A stretch of DNA of 64,000 nt, from the NCBI GenBank assembly GCA_030549335.1, contig JAUKPH010000017.1:10315501-10379500 (forward strand), written 5' to 3'. The notes under the pieces are model-generated. The model did not search any database. It was not told where the DNA came from and saw nothing but the letters and a program-made list of their open reading frames with translations. Positions 62,571 through 64,000 of this stretch are shown piece after piece; position 1 is the first letter of the stretch; every line of letters begins with the position of its first letter. The DNA is from Pontederia crassipes (taxonomy: Eukaryota; Streptophyta; Magnoliopsida; Commelinales; Pontederiaceae). Both the position numbers and the translations under genes were made by a program.

Positions 62571-63118
62571 TAAGGGTGTTCACGGGTCGAGTTTGACCCG
62601 ACTCGTGAACAAACCCGACTCGACCCGGCTAAGTTTGGTTGGGTCGGGTATCCCTCTTTTTTCCCCTGTGACCCGACCCAACCCAACCCAACCCGAGCCG
62701 GGTCGGGTCGGGTAACCCGACCACCATTATTCTTTATTTTTTTAAAATTTTTTCTTTCTATTTTTTAATATAAAAAATATTTATTACTTTATTTTTAATA
62801 CTCAATAAAATATTTTTAAATACCAAAACATATTGTTTTAAATATTTATATATTTTGTACATTTAAAATAATTTATTTTATATTTTCATTTTTAATGATA
62901 TAAACTCTTAAATTAACCAAGGAAATTATTGAGAATTAAAAAAAAAAAGAAAAACCCGAGTCATCGGGTCGGGTTGGGTCAACTCAGGTTGAAATTCTCC
63001 AACCCGACCCTTGGTCGAGTCATGATCGGGTCAGGTCGGATCCGACCCAACCATCGACCGGACCCAAAAGGGGTCGGGTCAGGTCGGATCTTTGGGTTCA
63101 CCGGGTCGACCACCCCTA
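62571..63118. mobile_element. hAT-type MITE with GGGTCGGGT-rich arms (548 bp)
   Basis: The ends TAAGGGTGTTCACGGGTCG and GGGTCGACCACCCCTA are inverted repeats of the common TAGGGGTG hAT type. Flanks are GTAACTAG (62563-62570) and GTAATTAG (63119-63126), an 8-bp duplication with one transition. The arms are GC-rich (repeated GGGTCGGGT/ACCCGACCC) around a strongly AT-rich core. Confidence 0.85.
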
Positions 63119-64000
63119 GTAATTAGGTTAAAATCTGAAAACAGAGAGATGTAAACTATTTGATGATTGTGATAATAATGAATCCAATTGAAGAATACTA
63201 TTACTTTTTGCCCGTCAAACTGATGATAGGAAATATTGTGCCCTACTCCATTGTGTTAGAATTTCCTTCGGAAAATTATTATGTCCTACACCTTGGAGTT
63301 AGCATTTCATGAGGCAATAATTGTATCTTACCGGCAACGGTATGTATGTACATTCTCATTCACTTTCGGATGACGGAGCCTCGGCTCCAAGGCCTGGCTA
63401 GCCTACTGGAGGGCAATGACTTGATTATTCAATTATTGATAAGATAAAAATTGAACTGACTGACTGAACTGAAAAGACTAATGATCATGAAAGTGGGATC
63501 CAAAGAGTTATGAAGCAATCCTAAGAATGTTACTAAAGCAAGGTAATGATAAGTGTTAGTCTCTTAATATGCTTACTGTTACTGACTGACTGACTGTTAA
63601 CTAATGAAGAAAATATCATGTCAACTATGCTTACTGTTACTGATGATGTTATATTATGGGTTGACATGTTCCTTATGATTATGACATGGCATTCATGCAT
63701 GCTTATTTCATACCTATGCATAGTTTATATATGTCATATAGTGTACTGCTTAGGATGCATATCATTGCATGACCTTTACATACTCTAACTAGAAAACCTT
63801 GCACCTTCCGTGTCGGTAACTGATATGCTTGGATGGATGGATGGCCCAACTTTTGATGGTGATGTTGCACATGGTCTAGGGTAAGAATAATGTCATAAAT
63901 ATATTAGACTATTATTTTAGAGGTGTTTTCCTTATTTATGAACTCTTAGCCTTCTTATGACATTAATTGCAATGGTTTTTATTTAAGACTTCTGCTGAAA

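Larger units (their letters stand above)
61766..64000 (+). mobile_element. LTR-like region running off the right edge
   Basis: No coding domains. An array of short palindromes (TGTCATGGCCGTGACA and relatives) spans 62200-62410. Segments such as GGAGCCTCGGCTCCAAGG (about 63378) and a late TTTATTTAAGACTTCTGCTG (63975-64000) resemble plus-strand counterparts of the LTR at 21.45 kb. A hAT MITE (62571-63118) is inserted. The left boundary is not identified. Confidence 0.35.

Overview
This is a plant nuclear window, almost certainly from an angiosperm. It has spliced genes with GT..AG introns, plant-specific families (an LPA1-type P-loop kinase-like gene, a FAR1/FRS-type gene, an APF1-like aspartic protease, a GRF zinc finger), and a dense load of plant transposons (Ty3, Ty1, CACTA, Mutator, hAT and Harbinger types). 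The GC-rich first exon of the LPA1-like gene weakly favours a monocot, but I cannot name the species. Only one gene looks intact; it runs off the left edge. There are no bacterial operons, CRISPR arrays or convincing tRNA/rRNA genes.

Layout. 1-2420: 5' half of an LPA1-like gene on the minus strand (three exons, P-loop visible) with its leader and promoter, then a (TA)n tract and a Tourist-like MITE. 3100-6600: GC-rich minisatellite and AT-rich DNA. 6600-13440: a decayed minus-strand Athila/Tat-type Ty3 element (gag, tRNA-Asp-type primer site, LTR), invaded by a plus-strand solo LTR (TSD GGTCC), which was itself invaded by a Mutator-type foldback MITE (9-bp TSD). A second copy of that MITE lies at 12.2 kb. 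13.4-18.4 kb: a GC-rich minisatellite split by a 4.3-kb non-autonomous LTR element (LARD copy 1, minus strand). 19-21.45 kb: a GRF zinc-finger pseudogene meeting a FAR1-like pseudogene. 21.45-24.8 kb: a long LTR. 24.8-29.4 kb: a repeat-rich element next to an APF1-like aspartic protease pseudogene. 30.3-33.5 kb: another long LTR-like region. 34.2-34.7 kb: an unrecognised GC-rich coding-like island. 36.9 kb: a long (TAA)n tract. 37.5-43.0 kb: a CACTA-like repeat split by a non-autonomous Ty1/copia element (TSD CATAT).

44.3-56.4 kb is the best-resolved structure, a three-level nest: a non-autonomous CACTA element (TSD ATA) carries a Ty3 element with a decayed gag-pol (TSD CGTG), whose 5' LTR carries LARD copy 2 (TSD CGCG). 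LTR divergence agrees with this order: about 17 differences in the first 244 bp of the Ty3 LTRs against 4 in 668 bp for the LARD. 56.4-64 kb is intergenic, with two clear hAT MITEs, a probable tRNA-derived SINE, copia LTR fragments and a plus-strand LTR running off the right edge.

The window is a record of successive insertions next to one conserved gene, not a set of cooperating genes. I found no new biochemical system. The most notable items are the LARD family, the dated nest, the foldback Mutator family and the TCGA-rich arrays shared by different LTR families.
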